This document shows, in pieces, positions 14,059-22,262 of a stretch of DNA of 62,669 nt. Each line of letters starts with the position of its first letter. Position 1 is the stretch's first letter. The position numbers and the translations under genes are program-made. Source of the DNA: Pseudomonadota bacterium (GTDB lineage: Bacteria > Pseudomonadota > Gammaproteobacteria > Burkholderiales > Rhodocyclaceae); assembly GCA_018262095.1 (NCBI GenBank), contig JAGTRW010000024.1, forward strand, positions 1 to 62,669. Reading direction: 5' to 3'. The notes below the pieces were generated by a model. That model saw nothing but the letters and a program-made list of their open reading frames with translations, was not told the DNA's origin and ran no database searches.

Positions 14059-14150
14059 CGCTAACGTAAATTCGACCTCGAATTGAGGATTTATTGGCTT
14101 ATTTATCAAGATGATGCCCACCGGCAAGTCGCTGGCCGGAAAGGCTTTGA
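14059..14150 (-). other. Integron attI recombination site
   Basis: The core GTTAGCG (complement of 14059-14065) marks where the first cassette joins the platform; recombination would cut between G and TT. The 80 bases to its right up to intI carry no second palindromic partner, as expected for attI rather than attC. An inverted repeat AATTCG/CGAATT (14069-14084, four-base spacer) lies next to the core and could be an integrase or repressor contact. Extent to the right is approximate. Confidence 0.8.
14081..14109 (-). promoter_or_regulatory. Candidate cassette promoter (Pc)
   Basis: On the minus strand TTGATA (complement of 14104-14109) and TCAATT (complement of 14081-14086) are 17 bases apart, pointing into the cassette array from within attI. 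The -35 is one base from consensus but the -10 matches only three of six, so this is a weak candidate. It sits where Pc promoters lie in many chromosomal integrons. Confidence 0.35.
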
Positions 14151-14159
14151 TGGTCTTTA

Positions 14160-15179
14160 ATGGCCTTCATGATGACAAATAACACTTCCCATGACAAGGT
14201 TCTTGTCGAGGCGACGCCCGCGCCGCGTCTGCTTGAGCAGGCGCGCGACCGGCTGCGGCTCAAGCACTACAGCATCCGCACCGAGCAGGCGTATCTGGGG
14301 TGGATCAAGCGCTTCATCCTGTTCCACGGCAAACGCCATCCGGCCGGGATGGGCAAGGCCGAGGTCGAGGCCTTCCTCACCGCGCTGGCGGTCGAGCGCA
14401 ACGTCGCTGCGGCGACACAGGGGCAGGCCCTGGCGGCGATCCTGTTTCTCTATCAGGAGGTGCTGGGCGAGCCCCTGCCCTGGCTCGATGAGGTGACGCG
14501 AGCCAAGCGCCCGGCACGGCTGCCGACGGTTCTGTCGCAACAGGAGGTTGGCGCGCTACTGGCCGCTGTCGACGACCCGGAACTGGCGCTGGTCGCCAGG
14601 CTGCTCTACGGCACGGGAATGCGCCTGATGGAGGCGCTTCGCCTGCGCGTCAAGGACGTCGACTTTGCCCGGCGTGAAATTACGGTGCGCGAAGGCAAGG
14701 GCAACAAGGATCGCGTGACGATGCTGCCGCAAAGCCTGGCCGCGCCTTTGCGCGCCAAGGTCATGATGCGCCAGCACCAGCATCAACAGGACCTCGCCGA
14801 CGAGCGCGGTACGGTCTATCTGCCGCATGCGCTGGCGCTAAAATACCCGTCGGCAGCGACTGCCTTCGGCTGGCAGTACGTTTTTGCGGCACCGGCGTTT
14901 TCCAAAGATCCGCGCTCGGACGCCGTTCAGCGCCATCACCTCGACGAGCAGCGCGTGCAGCGTGCGATCAAACGCGCGGCCGATCGCGCGGGCTTGCACA
15001 AGCCGGTGTCGCCGCACACCTTGCGCCATTCGTTTGCCACGCATCTTTTAGAGACTGGACAGGACATCCGCACCGTGCAGGAGCTGCTCGGCCACAAGGA
15101 CGTCAGCACGACGATGATCTACACCCACGTGCTCAATCGCGGCGGGCTCGGCGTGCTATCGCCGCTCGACAAGCTGTAA
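14160..15179 (+). CDS. intI: Integron integrase, tyrosine recombinase
   Basis: A 339-residue tyrosine recombinase, intact. The N-terminal SAM-like domain includes [20 protein letters not shown]. The catalytic set is arginine about 155 in [13 protein letters not shown], lysines in EGKGNKDR (about 180-183), [12 protein letters not shown] (histidine about 286, arginine about 289), [10 protein letters not shown] (histidine about 312) and the nucleophile tyrosine about 321 in TMIYTHV. The IntI-specific extra patch is [20 protein letters not shown] (about 224-243), which separates IntI from XerC/D. Start codons at 14169 and 14172 are alternatives. It reads away from attI, opposite to the cassettes. 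Confidence 0.95.
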   Translation: MAFMMTNNTSHDKVLVEATPAPRLLEQARDRLRLKHYSIRTEQAYLGWIKRFILFHGKRHPAGMGKAEVEAFLTALAVERNVAAATQGQALAAILFLYQEVLGEPLPWLDEVTRAKRPARLPTVLSQQEVGALLAAVDDPELALVARLLYGTGMRLMEALRLRVKDVDFARREITVREGKGNKDRVTMLPQSLAAPLRAKVMMRQHQHQQDLADERGTVYLPHALALKYPSAATAFGWQYVFAAPAFSKDPRSDAVQRHHLDEQRVQRAIKRAADRAGLHKPVSPHTLRHSFATHLLETGQDIRTVQELLGHKDVSTTMIYTHVLNRGGLGVLSPLDKL

Positions 15180-15219
15180 CGCTCGCCCGCTCACGCCATG
15201 CGCCAGCTCGGCGAGAGGA

Positions 15220-16518
15220 CTATTCGCCGACCGCCCCGCTTCCGGCGGCGGGTTCGGTAAGCCGCCGGATCGTCAGCGCACAGCGTTGTTCAATCAGGTC
15301 AACGATCCGCTCAATCACGGCATCGCCCGAAAACTCGTGCTGCGGGTCGGATTGGAGCTTGCGAGCGGTGGCCGGCAGTGACTTCGCCAAGGTGAGAATG
15401 CGCTTTCTGGTCTGCGCCTTGGCTAGCCCGACGCTGTCTGCGAACTGGTCCCAGTGCCGTGCGCAGACTTCGTTGAACTTGTACTTGCTGCCGATCTTCA
15501 TCGCCATTTTTGGCGTCAGACTCGGATACACCGCAGTCGACAGCGTGTCGTAGAGCGGCGCCAGGACGAGTGCTTCGCCCGACTTTTCACGCGCATGGAG
15601 CAACGAGAAATTCTTGGCATGCGCGTCGTGGTTGCCGATCAGCGCATTGAAGATCACGTCGTCGAGCAAGCGCAGGACCTGCGGCGCGCTGGGGCGCGTC
15701 ACGCGGCGTACCAGTGCGAAGCATTGCGCAAGATCCGGCCCGCCTTCGTTTTGGTACTTCATTTCGGGGACGACGCCCAGCGCCTGGCAAAAATCCTCTT
15801 GATGAAGGCGCTGCCGCCGCCCGTGCTCGTCTGCAACCCGGTCGTAGCGCTCAACCAGCAGGAAGCGACGATCGCCAACGGCATGAACCTTCGCTTTGGC
15901 GGGCGACAGTTGCATGACCTCGGCCAGCGCCAGGCAGTAGCCCTCGTTGACCACGCTACCCTCGACGCCCTGGATGGCTGGCTTCAGGATGTGCGAGCTG
16001 GGCGTGCCATGGCGAGGCAGGCCAACGCGGGCGCCGTCGAAGACCACCGGCAGTTTGTCCTGGGCTCCCGCCAGAGAAAGCCGCAGTCCGTCTGTGCCTG
16101 CGAGCATGGGGCGGCGAGGCAATTCATCAAGGATGGCGAGCAGCGCTTCATCGCTCAGCCATTGAACGTCATCGCTCTGCGCGGGCGCACGCAAAGCCTG
16201 GCCGGGCTCCAGCAGCGTCACCGCCCCGGCGCATTCGCCGCCGATCCGATCGAGCAAGGCAAAATCGTTCTGACCCGAGACCTGGAACTGCTGTGCGATC
16301 AGGCGGCGCATTTTCCCTTCCGGCAGCAGACCGGCAAAGAAGGGGCGAGTCCAGCGATCGTCGAACGGCTCGCCTCGCAAAGGCAACGAAGCGGACAAGG
16401 CGGCGGCGCTCGGCAGCGCCAGCCAGCTTGGTGCGTAGCAAAAACTCAGCCTTCCATCGACCAACGCCAAGGTGCCGACGCGGTCGGCGAATAGCCAGAC
16501 TTCCAGCTCATGCGCCAT
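15220..16518 (-). CDS. hipA: HipA-family serine/threonine kinase toxin
   Basis: A 432-residue HipA protein. The N-lobe begins HELEVWLFADRVGTLAL; next comes the HipA N-terminal GLLPEG region, then the ATP-loop serine region LSLAGAQDKLPVVF and the catalytic IGNHDAHAKNFSLLH (HxDxHxKN). A DTLSTAVYP activation segment follows. HipA kinases phosphorylate glutamyl-tRNA synthetase or related targets to induce growth arrest. The ATG at 16518 overlaps the end of hipB by 11 bases, so antitoxin and toxin are coupled. It converges with intI, with only 40 bases between. Confidence 0.92.
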   Translation of the reverse strand: MAHELEVWLFADRVGTLALVDGRLSFCYAPSWLALPSAAALSASLPLRGEPFDDRWTRPFFAGLLPEGKMRRLIAQQFQVSGQNDFALLDRIGGECAGAVTLLEPGQALRAPAQSDDVQWLSDEALLAILDELPRRPMLAGTDGLRLSLAGAQDKLPVVFDGARVGLPRHGTPSSHILKPAIQGVEGSVVNEGYCLALAEVMQLSPAKAKVHAVGDRRFLLVERYDRVADEHGRRQRLHQEDFCQALGVVPEMKYQNEGGPDLAQCFALVRRVTRPSAPQVLRLLDDVIFNALIGNHDAHAKNFSLLHAREKSGEALVLAPLYDTLSTAVYPSLTPKMAMKIGSKYKFNEVCARHWDQFADSVGLAKAQTRKRILTLAKSLPATARKLQSDPQHEFSGDAVIERIVDLIEQRCALTIRRLTEPAAGSGAVGE

Positions 16519-16768
16519 GGTCGCTGCCCGGTTGTTGATCTTCGGCAGCGGCGGACGGCAAACCGGAGAGTTGGAGCTCGCCGCCCAGAGCGTCGATGAC
16601 GCGCAGAACATTCTCAAGGCGCAAGGTCGGCTTGCCCGCTTCGAGATCGACGATGAAGCGCACGCCGACTCCGGCCGCCAACGCCAGGCGCGGCTGCGTC
16701 AGCCCGAGCTGCTTGCGGGCGGTGCGCAGTGCAGCGCCGAGGTGTTGCGGTGAGCGGATCGATGTCAT
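16508..16768 (-). CDS. hipB: HipB-family antitoxin, Xre-type helix-turn-helix
   Basis: An 86-residue DNA-binding antitoxin: residues about 7-65 form an Xre/Cro helix-turn-helix, LGAALRTARKQLGLTQPRLA followed by AGVGVRFIVDLEAGKPT. The ATG at 16768 is chosen because an upstream extension would overlap the palindromic operators. HipB binds HipA and represses the operon. It precedes hipA with an 11-base overlap. The C-terminal tail (SAAAEDQQPGSDHGA) is flexible, as in other HipB proteins. Confidence 0.9.
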   Translation of the reverse strand: MTSIRSPQHLGAALRTARKQLGLTQPRLALAAGVGVRFIVDLEAGKPTLRLENVLRVIDALGGELQLSGLPSAAAEDQQPGSDHGA

Positions 16769-16774
16769 GGCTTT

Positions 16775-16890
16775 CTTCCCGTTCGGGAAATTATCAGCCT
16801 GAATCGAGCAGAGAGCAAGACATATTTCCCGATCGGGAACGTTCTGTATCGCCAGGCGATAATCAGCGAAAAATTTCCCGAACGGGAAAT
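16775..16890 (-). promoter_or_regulatory. Three palindromic HipB operators
   Basis: Three copies of TTCCCGNNCGGGAA lie at 16776-16789, 16826-16839 and 16875-16888, spaced 50 and 49 bases apart. The middle copy (TTCCCGATCGGGAA) is a perfect palindrome; the outer ones are palindromic except at the centre. They precede the hipB ATG. HipB dimers bind comparable TATCC-N8-GGATA palindromes in E. coli, so these are very likely autoregulatory operators; regular spacing suggests looping or cooperative binding. Confidence 0.85.
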
Positions 16891-17142
16891 AACACAAGCG
16901 CTTGTCTTTTGTCGTCCACGGAGACTTTTACGGGAGCGTCTCTCACGGGTGTTTCCTGTGGGAGCGCAGCTGTGCATTCCCTGCGGTCGAAATGAGCGCG
17001 TGGGCTGTCATCCCGACCGAAGGGAGTGCAGAGCCGAACGAGGAGAGGGATCTTTCGCCGTATCACGATGGCCAAACAGGTAACAGCCGTACCAAGTCAC
17101 TTCATTCGGCGGGCTTGCCGATCAAGGGAACACCGCCTAGAA
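16891..17142. other. Intergenic stretch between hipBA and vapBC
   Basis: About 250 bases with no supported gene. The ORFs here are short and lack family features. It holds repeated GGGAGCG words (GACTTTTACGGGAGCG, CCTGTGGGAGCGCAGC) and text resembling degraded intergenic repeats (GTCATCCCGACCGAAGGGAG). The hipBA promoter must lie at its left edge among the operators. Confidence 0.5.
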
Positions 17143-17170
17143 TGTGTATTATCTAACAAAGGAATACACA
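17143..17170 (+). promoter_or_regulatory. Probable VapB operator
   Basis: TGTGTATT (17143-17150) and AATACACA (17163-17170) form a perfect eight-base inverted repeat with a 12-base spacer, ending two bases before the vapB ATG. The TATCTAAC-like sequence inside is a possible -10. Such palindromes directly before antitoxin genes are typical sites of autorepression by the VapBC complex. Confidence 0.75.
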
Positions 17171-17172
17171 TC

Positions 17173-17367
17173 ATGCGCACCAATATCGTCATTGACGACA
17201 AGCTGATGGCTGAAACGCTTCGCTTAACCGGCCTCAAAACCAAGCGTGAAGCCGTTGAGCTCGGCCTCCAGACCTTGTTGCGCTTGCGCCAGCAAGAAGA
17301 GATTCGGGGCTTGCGCGGCAAACTGGACTGGCAGGGCAATCTGGAAGAGATGAGGACAGACCGGTGA
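17173..17367 (+). CDS. vapB: VapB-family antitoxin
   Basis: A 64-residue antitoxin: MRTNIVIDDKLMAETLRLTG gives the ribbon-helix-helix DNA-binding strand and helix of the VapB/DUF2191 type. KTKREAVELGLQTLLRL continues it, and a short C-terminal tail (GKLDWQGNLEEMR) would bind the toxin. It is immediately preceded by a palindromic operator and overlaps vapC by four bases (GTGA). Confidence 0.9.
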   Translation: MRTNIVIDDKLMAETLRLTGLKTKREAVELGLQTLLRLRQQEEIRGLRGKLDWQGNLEEMRTDR

Positions 17368-17765
17368 TCCTGGTTGATTCCAGCGTTTGGATTGACTACT
17401 TTCGCGGCACGCAAACGCCACAAACCGAAAAACTTGACGGATTGCTGAGCTGTGAGCCGATTGCTGTAGGCGACCTTATTCTGACCGAAGTACTCCAGGG
17501 GTTTGGCAGCGAGCGCGATTTCAACGAGGCCAAGCGATTGCTGACATCGTTGCTCGTCGTTGAGCTAGGTGGCCGGGACATTGCCATTCAAGCCGCCAGG
17601 AATTTCCGTATTTTGCGAGCGCAAGGCGTCACCATACGCAAGACCATCGACACCGTGATTGCCACCCGCTGCATCGAAAGCGGCTTCACTTTGCTGCACA
17701 GCGACCGGGATTTTGATCCGTTTGTTCAGCACCTTGGTCTGCGTTCAGCCTTGTTCGAAACCTGA
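17364..17765 (+). CDS. vapC: VapC-family PIN-domain ribonuclease toxin
   Basis: A 133-residue PIN domain. The acidic metal-binding residues are all visible: aspartate 5 in MILVDSSVWIDYF, glutamate in ILTEVLQGF, aspartate in KTIDTVIATRC, and aspartates in HSDRDFDPF. Family toxins cut tRNA or rRNA and are held inactive by VapB. The GTG start overlaps the vapB stop, so the pair is translationally coupled. A strong bidirectional terminator follows. Confidence 0.92.
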   Translation: MILVDSSVWIDYFRGTQTPQTEKLDGLLSCEPIAVGDLILTEVLQGFGSERDFNEAKRLLTSLLVVELGGRDIAIQAARNFRILRAQGVTIRKTIDTVIATRCIESGFTLLHSDRDFDPFVQHLGLRSALFET

Positions 17766-17812
17766 TCGGACAGAAAGAAACTTCGTGCCCCCCACGCACG
17801 CGTAGTCGGCAA

Positions 17813-17855
17813 AACGCCCCGGACAACTCTGACAGCCGAGCGTCCGGGGCGTTTT
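17813..17855. terminator. Bidirectional rho-independent terminator
   Basis: AACGCCCCGGA (17813-17823) pairs perfectly with TCCGGGGCGTT (17843-17853) across a 19-base loop, with a T-run on the plus strand and an A-run on the minus strand. It would end transcription of vapBC from the left and of acnB from the right. Confidence 0.85.
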
Positions 17856-17875
17856 TACTTCAGGCTACGCCTGCT

Positions 17876-20473
17876 TCAGACCTGGACGGTATCGGCGACT
17901 TCCTTGAACTCGGGGATCTTGTCGAAGTTCATGTAGCGATAGACGTCGGCCGCCTTGGCCTTGACCACCTTGACCTGCTCCATGTACTCGGCGACGCTCG
18001 GGATCTTGCCCATCAGCGCGCAGATCGCGGCCAGTTCGGCCGAACCGAGATAGACCTGGGTGTCGATGCCGAGGCGGTTGGGGAAGTTGCGCGTCGAAGT
18101 CGACATCGCCGTGCTGCCCTTCTTGACCTGCGCCTGGTTGCCCATGCACAGCGAACAGCCCGGCATTTCCATGCGCGCGCCGCTCTTGCCAAGCACCCCG
18201 TAATAGCCTTCTTCGGAGAGCACCATGGCGTCCATCTTGGTCGGCGGCGCAACCCACAGGCGGGTCGGGATGTCCGACTTGCCTTCTAGGATCTTGCCGG
18301 CGGCGCGGAAGTGGCCGATGTTGGTCATGCACGAACCGATGAACACTTCGTCGATCTTGGTTCCGGCGACTTCGGACAGCACCTTGACGTCGTCCGGATC
18401 GTTCGGGCAGGCGACGATCGGTTCCTTGATATCGGCGAGGTCGATCTCGATCACCGCGGCGTACTCGGCGTCAGCGTCGCGCTTGAGCAGTTGCGGGTTG
18501 GCGATCCACGCTTCCATCGCCTTGATGCGGCGCGTCAGCGTGCGCGCGTCCTGGAAGCCATTGGCGATCATCCACTTCATCAAGGTAATGTTCGACGTCA
18601 TGTACTCGATGACCGGTTCCTTGTTGAGGTGCACCGTACAGGCGGCAGCGGAACGCTCGGCGGAGGCGTCGGAGAGCTCGAACGCCTGTTCGACCTTCAG
18701 ATCCGGCAAGCCTTCGATTTCGAGGATGCGGCCCGAGAAGACGTTCTTCTTGCCCTGCTTGGCGACGGTCATCAGCCCCGCCTTGATGGCGTAGAGCGGA
18801 ATCGCATTGACCAGGTCGCGCAGCGTCACGCCTTCCTGCATCTGGCCCTTGAAGCGGACCAGCACCGATTCGGGCATGTCGAGCGGCATCACGCCGGTGG
18901 CGGCGGCAAAGGCGACCAGGCCGGAACCAGCCGGGAACGAGATGCCGATCGGGAAGCGCGTGTGCGAGTCGCCGCCGGTGCCGACGGTGTCGGGCAGCGT
19001 CAGGCGGTTGAGCCAGCTGTGGATGACGCCGTCGCCCGGACGCAAGGAGACGCCGCCGCGGTTGGTGATGAAGCCGCCGAGCGTGTGGTGCGTCTTGATG
19101 TCGACGAGCTTGGGATAGGCGGCGGTGTGGCAGAACGACTGCATCACGAGGTCGGCCGAGAAGCCGAGGCAAGCGAGGTCTTTCAATTCGTCGCGCGTCA
19201 TCGGGCCGGTGGTGTCCTGCGAACCGACGGTCGCCATCTTCGGCTCACAGTAGGCGCCCGGACGGATTCCCTTGCCTTCCGGCAGACCACAGGCGCGGCC
19301 GACCATCTTCTGCGCCAGCGTGTAACCCTTGCCGGTATCGACCGGCTCCTGCGGCAGACGGAACAGCGTCGACACCGGCAGGCCCATCGCTTCGCGCGCC
19401 CGCGCCGTGAGTCCGCGGCCGACGATCAGCGGGATGCGGCCACCGGCGCGAACTTCGTCGAGCACGACCGGCGTCTTGAGTTGAGATTCGGCAACGACCT
19501 TGCCGTTCTTGGTGGCGGTGACCTTGGTCGTGGCGAAGTCGATGTGAAGTTCGATCTCGTCGCCCATTTCAAGCTTGGTCACGTCGATTTCGATCGGCAG
19601 TGCACCGGCGTCTTCGAGCGTGTTGTAGAAGATCGGGGCGATCTTGGAGCCCAGGCAGACGCCGCCGAAACGCTTGTTCGGAACGAAGGGGATGTCTTTA
19701 CCGGTGAACCACAGCACCGAGTTGACCGCCGACTTGCGCGACGAACCCGTGCCGACCACGTCACCGACGTAGGCGATCAGGTTGCCCTTGGCCTGGAGCG
19801 CCGCGAGCTGCTTGAGCGGGCCGCGGGTACCCGGCACGTCGGCTTCGATTCCGGGACGCGGGTTCTTGAGCATGGCCAGCGCGTGCAGCGGGATGTCGGG
19901 GCGCGTCGTGGCATCCGGTGCGGGAGAGAGGTCGTCGGTATTGGTTTCACCGGTCACCTTGAAGACGGTGAGCTTCTGCGCGGCAGGAACTTCCGGACGC
20001 GAGGTGAACCACTCGGCGTCGGCCCACGACTGCATCACGCCCTTGGCGTTGGCGTTGCCTTTGTCGGCGAGTTCCTTGACGTCGTGGAAGAAGTCAAAGA
20101 CCAGCAGTGTCTTCTTGAGCGCTTCGGCGGCGACGGTGCCGACCTCGGCATCGCCGAGCACGTCGATCAGGGGTTTCACGTTGTAACCGCCGAGCATGGT
20201 GCCGAGCAGTTCGGTGGCCTTGGCGCGCGAAATCAGCGCGCACAACTCTTCGCCCTTGGCGACCTTGGCGAGGAACTCGGCCTTGATCTTGGCGGCATCA
20301 TCGACACCGGCGGGAACGCGGTAGGTCAGCAGTTCGACCAGCGCCTTCTCCTCGCCTTTGGGCGGATTCTTGAGTAGCTCGATCAGCGCGGCGGTCTGTT
20401 GGGCGGTCAACGGCAGCGGCGGGATACCGAGCGCAGCGCGTTCGGCGACGTGGGCACGATAGGATTCCAGCAT
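17876..20473 (-). CDS. acnB: Aconitate hydratase B
   Basis: An 865-residue AcnB, the same length as the E. coli enzyme. It interconverts citrate and isocitrate in the TCA cycle and may act in the methylcitrate route. The N-terminal HEAT-like domain is [20 protein letters not shown]. The iron-sulfur ligands are in [10 protein letters not shown] and [11 protein letters not shown], and [12 protein letters not shown] and [15 protein letters not shown] are substrate-binding segments. The ATG at 20473 follows AAGGACC. It is a single gene with its own terminator. AcnB can also bind RNA in other bacteria. Confidence 0.97.
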   Translation of the reverse strand: MLESYRAHVAERAALGIPPLPLTAQQTAALIELLKNPPKGEEKALVELLTYRVPAGVDDAAKIKAEFLAKVAKGEELCALISRAKATELLGTMLGGYNVKPLIDVLGDAEVGTVAAEALKKTLLVFDFFHDVKELADKGNANAKGVMQSWADAEWFTSRPEVPAAQKLTVFKVTGETNTDDLSPAPDATTRPDIPLHALAMLKNPRPGIEADVPGTRGPLKQLAALQAKGNLIAYVGDVVGTGSSRKSAVNSVLWFTGKDIPFVPNKRFGGVCLGSKIAPIFYNTLEDAGALPIEIDVTKLEMGDEIELHIDFATTKVTATKNGKVVAESQLKTPVVLDEVRAGGRIPLIVGRGLTARAREAMGLPVSTLFRLPQEPVDTGKGYTLAQKMVGRACGLPEGKGIRPGAYCEPKMATVGSQDTTGPMTRDELKDLACLGFSADLVMQSFCHTAAYPKLVDIKTHHTLGGFITNRGGVSLRPGDGVIHSWLNRLTLPDTVGTGGDSHTRFPIGISFPAGSGLVAFAAATGVMPLDMPESVLVRFKGQMQEGVTLRDLVNAIPLYAIKAGLMTVAKQGKKNVFSGRILEIEGLPDLKVEQAFELSDASAERSAAACTVHLNKEPVIEYMTSNITLMKWMIANGFQDARTLTRRIKAMEAWIANPQLLKRDADAEYAAVIEIDLADIKEPIVACPNDPDDVKVLSEVAGTKIDEVFIGSCMTNIGHFRAAGKILEGKSDIPTRLWVAPPTKMDAMVLSEEGYYGVLGKSGARMEMPGCSLCMGNQAQVKKGSTAMSTSTRNFPNRLGIDTQVYLGSAELAAICALMGKIPSVAEYMEQVKVVKAKAADVYRYMNFDKIPEFKEVADTVQV

Positions 20474-20692
20474 GGGAAGGTCCTTTCTCAAAAGTGGCGT
20501 GGTGGAAGAACGACTAATTCAACTCAAAATCGGAGAAGGCATTCTAATGCAAGGCCACGACGCTTATTCCGCGCGCCATTGCTGACATTTCGGACTGACC
20601 AAGTGCGAAAAGCGTCGAATATCAACTCTTGTATATGATAGAAGATAACTGTCCTAATGTGAAGGAAATCCACAACACGTTGACCGCCGGCC

Positions 20693-20911
20693 TCAGGACT
20701 CGTTCCGGGCGATCAACTCGACGTTCTGGTCGCCATAGCTGACGCGCTGGCCGGGACGCAGTTTGGCGCGCTTGCGCGTCTCGACGAGCCCGTCGACGCA
20801 GACCTTGCCGGCGGCGATCTCCGAGTGCGCAAAACCGCCCGAATGGCACAGTCCGGTGGTCTTGAGCAGTTGATCGAGTTGAATGTAGTCGCCGATCACT
20901 TCAATTTGCAT
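20693..20911 (-). CDS. S4-domain RNA-binding protein, YbcJ-like
   Basis: A 72-residue stand-alone S4 domain: YIQLDQLLKTTGLCHSGGFA, then AAGKVCVDGLVETRKRAKLRPG and a closing beta strand. It is of the YbcJ type, which binds structured RNA, probably ribosomal. The ATG at 20911 follows AAGGA. It lies 11 bases after the YkgJ-type gene and probably shares its transcript. The 219 bases between it and acnB show only A+T-rich, promoter-like sequence. Confidence 0.85.
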   Translation of the reverse strand: MQIEVIGDYIQLDQLLKTTGLCHSGGFAHSEIAAGKVCVDGLVETRKRAKLRPGQRVSYGDQNVELIARNES

Positions 20912-20921
20912 CGCAATCCTT

Positions 20922-21251
20922 TCAGAGGGGGGGCAAGCCGTGGCGCCGCCGCGCGCGATCGCAGGCGTCGTCGCCGATTCCCAGCGGCGCGTAAGGCGCA
21001 AAATCGCGGCACGGGCCGGGTCGTTGTTCGTAGATGGTACAGCGTACCGACTTGCCGACCTCGCCTTCGAGCGCGATGCAGCGCGGCGGCGCTTCGTCGG
21101 TGCCGCGCATGCGAACCAGCGTCGCGGTCAGCGGGACGGTGAGCGCCACCGGGACGCCCTTGGCCTCGCTTGAGGCCAGATCGGCGCAATGGAAATCGAC
21201 GCGGAACGCGGCGCAACAGGCGCCGCAGCGGGTACAGGCAAAATCCGTCAT
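20922..21251 (-). CDS. YkgJ-family cysteine-cluster protein
   Basis: A 109-residue protein with the family's metal-binding cysteines: FACTRCGACCAAFRVDFHCAD near the N-terminus, RCIALEGEVGKSVRCTIYEQRP, and PCRDFAP. The CxxCxxCC cluster probably holds zinc or iron-sulfur; the biochemical role is unknown. The start is placed at 21251, with an in-frame ATG six bases earlier. It is followed within 11 bases by the S4-domain gene. Confidence 0.85.
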   Translation of the reverse strand: MTDFACTRCGACCAAFRVDFHCADLASSEAKGVPVALTVPLTATLVRMRGTDEAPPRCIALEGEVGKSVRCTIYEQRPGPCRDFAPYAPLGIGDDACDRARRRHGLPPL

Positions 21252-21336
21252 GGTCATGGCGAAAAGGTGGGCAAGGCGCCGATTGTCTCGCACCTGCCGG
21301 CTGGCGGCTAGAGAGACGCAGATCAAATGCAAAGTT

Positions 21337-21362
21337 GTCATTCCGGCAAAAGCCGGAATCCA
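21337..21362. repeat. Dispersed palindromic repeat
   Basis: GTCATTCCGGCAAAAGCCGGAATCCAG-type sequence: ATTCCGGC pairs with GCCGGAAT around AAAA. The same unit is found at 22151-22178 and is a well-known intergenic palindrome in many proteobacteria. It lies upstream of the YkgJ-type gene. Confidence 0.7.
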
Positions 21363-21442
21363 GGAAAAACAACGAACTGGACCCCGGGCTCTGCACTTCC
21401 TGCGGTCGCATTCGCCGGGGTGACGAACAAATCAGCGCATCC

Positions 21443-22108
21443 CTAGAGCTTTACCACCGTGCGGTAAAGCGGATGTCCCGAAGCGAGGTACTTGCGCTCG
21501 AAAGGCGTCAGCGCATCGGTCGGAGAATACGGCTCGCAGAGCGGCTTATGCGGCGTCAGGCGGGCCACCGCGAAACAGAATTCTTCGACGTAGATGCGCC
21601 AGTTGCTGCGGCACTCGAGCACGCCGCCGAGTTCGAGCAGCGTCGGAAAGACCGGGTGGCCGTGCCAGCGCCGCGAGAGGTGGCCGATCTTCGGCCAGGG
21701 GTTGGGATAGAGCAGGTAGTGGCGCGCCAGGCGGATGTCAGCATCACGCAGCAGCCGCCAGTAATCGACGAGGTCGGCGCGAACCAGATCGAGGTTGTCG
21801 GGCAGCGGCTGCGCGCTCACGTTTCGCTCGAGGCGCGATTCGGACTGGTCGACGGCGATCACGTAATGGTCGGGAAAGGCGATCGCCAGCGCGCGGCTGC
21901 TCTGCCCGACGCCGCAGCACGAATCGAGGATCAGCGGCGCCGTTGGCGCGATTCGCGCGCGGCGCGCCATGCTGGCGTCGAAGGCGGCGCGGTTGTAGTC
22001 GGTGTAGGGCTTGCGGAAAGGCGAAGCGAGATGGCGGTCGAGCAGCGCGCCGAGGTGATCGTGGATCCCCTGCTGGGCGCTCGTCGGCAAACGTGAATTG
22101 GCGTGCAT
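21443..22108 (-). CDS. TrmB-like SAM-dependent methyltransferase
   Basis: A 221-residue methyltransferase of the tRNA (guanine-N7) methyltransferase family. It has motif I LILDSCCGVGQSSRALA, the acidic AVDQSESRLER, and the family's diagnostic HYLLYPNPWPKIGHLSRRWH, where canonical TrmB has DPWPKxRHxKRR. The replaced residues (NPWPK for DPWPK) suggest a divergent paralogue rather than the main TrmB. The ATG at 22108 gives a normal length. It may modify tRNA or another guanine-containing substrate. Confidence 0.7.
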   Translation of the reverse strand: MHANSRLPTSAQQGIHDHLGALLDRHLASPFRKPYTDYNRAAFDASMARRARIAPTAPLILDSCCGVGQSSRALAIAFPDHYVIAVDQSESRLERNVSAQPLPDNLDLVRADLVDYWRLLRDADIRLARHYLLYPNPWPKIGHLSRRWHGHPVFPTLLELGGVLECRSNWRIYVEEFCFAVARLTPHKPLCEPYSPTDALTPFERKYLASGHPLYRTVVKL

Positions 22109-22150
22109 CAGGGGTTAGTCGTCAGTCATGAAGAAAACAAGGGATAGCCA

Positions 22151-22215
22151 CGTCATTCCGGCGAAAGCCGGAATCCAGTAGCCCCCCTGGATTCCGGGTC
22201 AAGCCCGGAATGACG
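22151..22215. repeat. Inverted pair of dispersed palindromic repeats
   Basis: The unit CGTCATTCCGGCGAAAGCCG (from 22151) and the inverted unit ending CGGAATGACG (22187-22215) face each other: CTGGATTCCGG near 22187 is the reverse of CCGGAATCCAG near 22168. The element separates the TrmB-like gene from dusC and could form a long hairpin. Confidence 0.75.
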
Positions 22216-22262
22216 GAATCTGATAGGTCTTTCTGATTCATGTTGACTGGCAACTAGTTCAC

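Larger units (their letters stand above)
2981..15179 (-). mobile_element. Chromosomal (sedentary) integron: cassette array, attI and intI
   Basis: The three integron elements are present in canonical order. An IntI integrase gene reads rightwards (14160-15179), an attI core GTTAGCG lies immediately upstream (14059-14065), and a leftward array of small minus-strand genes follows, each ending in a palindromic attC. Eleven attC sites have recognisable R' and R'' core boxes, and three or four more are decayed. The array reads away from attI and opposite to intI, as in all integrons. The region looks less G+C-rich than its flanks and contains no transposase, so it resembles chromosomal rather than mobile class 1-type integrons. 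The left limit is inferred from the last attC-like remnant. Confidence 0.88.

Noticed and set aside
14160-15179. The integrase as a XerC/XerD or phage integrase
   Set aside because: It carries the extra IntI patch ([20 protein letters not shown]) between the catalytic boxes and lies next to an attI and cassette array.
18311-20377. A 688-codon open frame opposite acnB
   Set aside because: It is the shadow of a clear, full-length aconitase B; no independent start site or protein motif.
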